From positions 14,032,501-14,096,500 of the forward strand of contig OX940862.1 of the NCBI GenBank assembly GCA_954871525.1: a DNA stretch of 64,000 bases. The letters run 5' to 3'. Numbering within the stretch: position 1 is the first letter of the stretch; each line of letters starts with the position of its first letter. The position numbers and the translations under genes were made by a program. Positions 63,578-64,000 of this stretch are shown in pieces. Under the pieces are notes generated by a model. It saw nothing but the letters and a program-made list of their open reading frames with translations, was not told the DNA's origin and ran no database searches. The DNA is from Parietaria judaica. Its lineage: Eukaryota; Streptophyta; Magnoliopsida; Rosales; Urticaceae.

Positions 63578-64000
63578 CTCTGTTTGGAAGTCACCAATAT
63601 TTTACCAATAAATAAAGAATTAATATTTTCTCTTGACTTTTTTAATCAAATTGCCCCTGTACCGTTGATTCGTTCTATATCAATTTGCCCCTCTAATATA
63701 ATCATTCTATATCATATTATGTATTTATTGCATCACTTCTCAACATGAACTTTTATATATGTATCAAATGCTTTCTTTCTCTTATATAATAACAGGTTTC
63801 TGCTCAATTTTAGAGGAAAAACACCAATTAAAAGTATACCGTAAATAACTAAAAGCAAAAAGAAACAAACTAGTTCCAAATCAGTGGTGAATATGAAACC
63901 AACAAAAATAAAGTTTTATGAAGAAAAAAAAAACCATTAAAAAGGAGAAATAAAGCCAGAACAATGACAAACGCTAATATTTATCCATTTCAGAAAGAAA
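63578..64000. other. AT-rich right edge
   Basis: No gene or element ends recognised up to the window edge. Confidence 0.45.

Overview
The window is nuclear DNA of a flowering plant, most likely a eudicot. Evidence: multi-exon genes with plant-type GT-AG introns, chloroplast-targeted proteins, AT-rich intergenic DNA packed with MITEs, plant-type promoter signals on U1 snRNA genes, and the gene set FLAP1-like / rubredoxin RBD1-like / XRN4-like, which from memory sit together on Arabidopsis chromosome 1 (At1g54520, At1g54500, At1g54490). All exon coordinates were worked out by reading splice sites by eye; reading frames were checked by summing exon lengths.

Layout. 1-2.6 kb: 5' part of a DUF1517/FLAP1-like gene (minus), cut by the window edge. 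3.1-4.3 kb: Mutator-like fold-back element. 4.8-6.3 kb: RPS24 (eS24). 6.8-8.1 kb: hAT-like element. 10.6-12.5 kb: guanosine deaminase. 12.7-15.1 kb: larger Mutator-like element. 17-22 kb: two GeBP-family transcription factors, head to head, with two MITEs between them. 23.5-24 kb: chloroplast rubredoxin. 25.4-27.9 kb: proteasome ATPase RPT3 (minus). 28.9-36.4 kb: 22-exon XRN4 exoribonuclease (minus). 37.4-38.4 kb: RPS19 (minus). 38.5-43.7 kb: repeats, including a second copy of the hAT-like element. 43.7-47.1 kb: cysteine synthase copy 1. 47.9-51.9 kb: three U1 snRNA genes plus a truncated fourth (all minus). 52.1-52.3 kb: two relic exons of a third cysteine synthase copy. 53.3-54.4 kb: Mutator-like fold-back element. 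56-56.8 kb: hAT MITE. 57-60.2 kb: divergent cysteine synthase copy 2. 60.8-61.8 kb: a MITE nested in another MITE. 61.9 and 63.5 kb: two tRNA-Gly(GCC) genes (minus). A near-perfect 40-bp-arm hairpin lies at 63.0 kb.

How it fits together. Most genes are housekeeping: translation (RPS24, RPS19, tRNA-Gly), protein turnover (RPT3), RNA turnover (XRN4), splicing (U1), sulfur and purine metabolism, and photosynthetic accessory proteins. The most interesting part is 44-60 kb. There, a cysteine synthase duplication with a decayed third copy brackets a U1 snRNA cluster. One U1 copy carries a changed 5'-splice-site-pairing end, and the second synthase has lost residues of the loop that binds serine acetyltransferase. 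No CRISPR array, operon or prokaryotic system is present.
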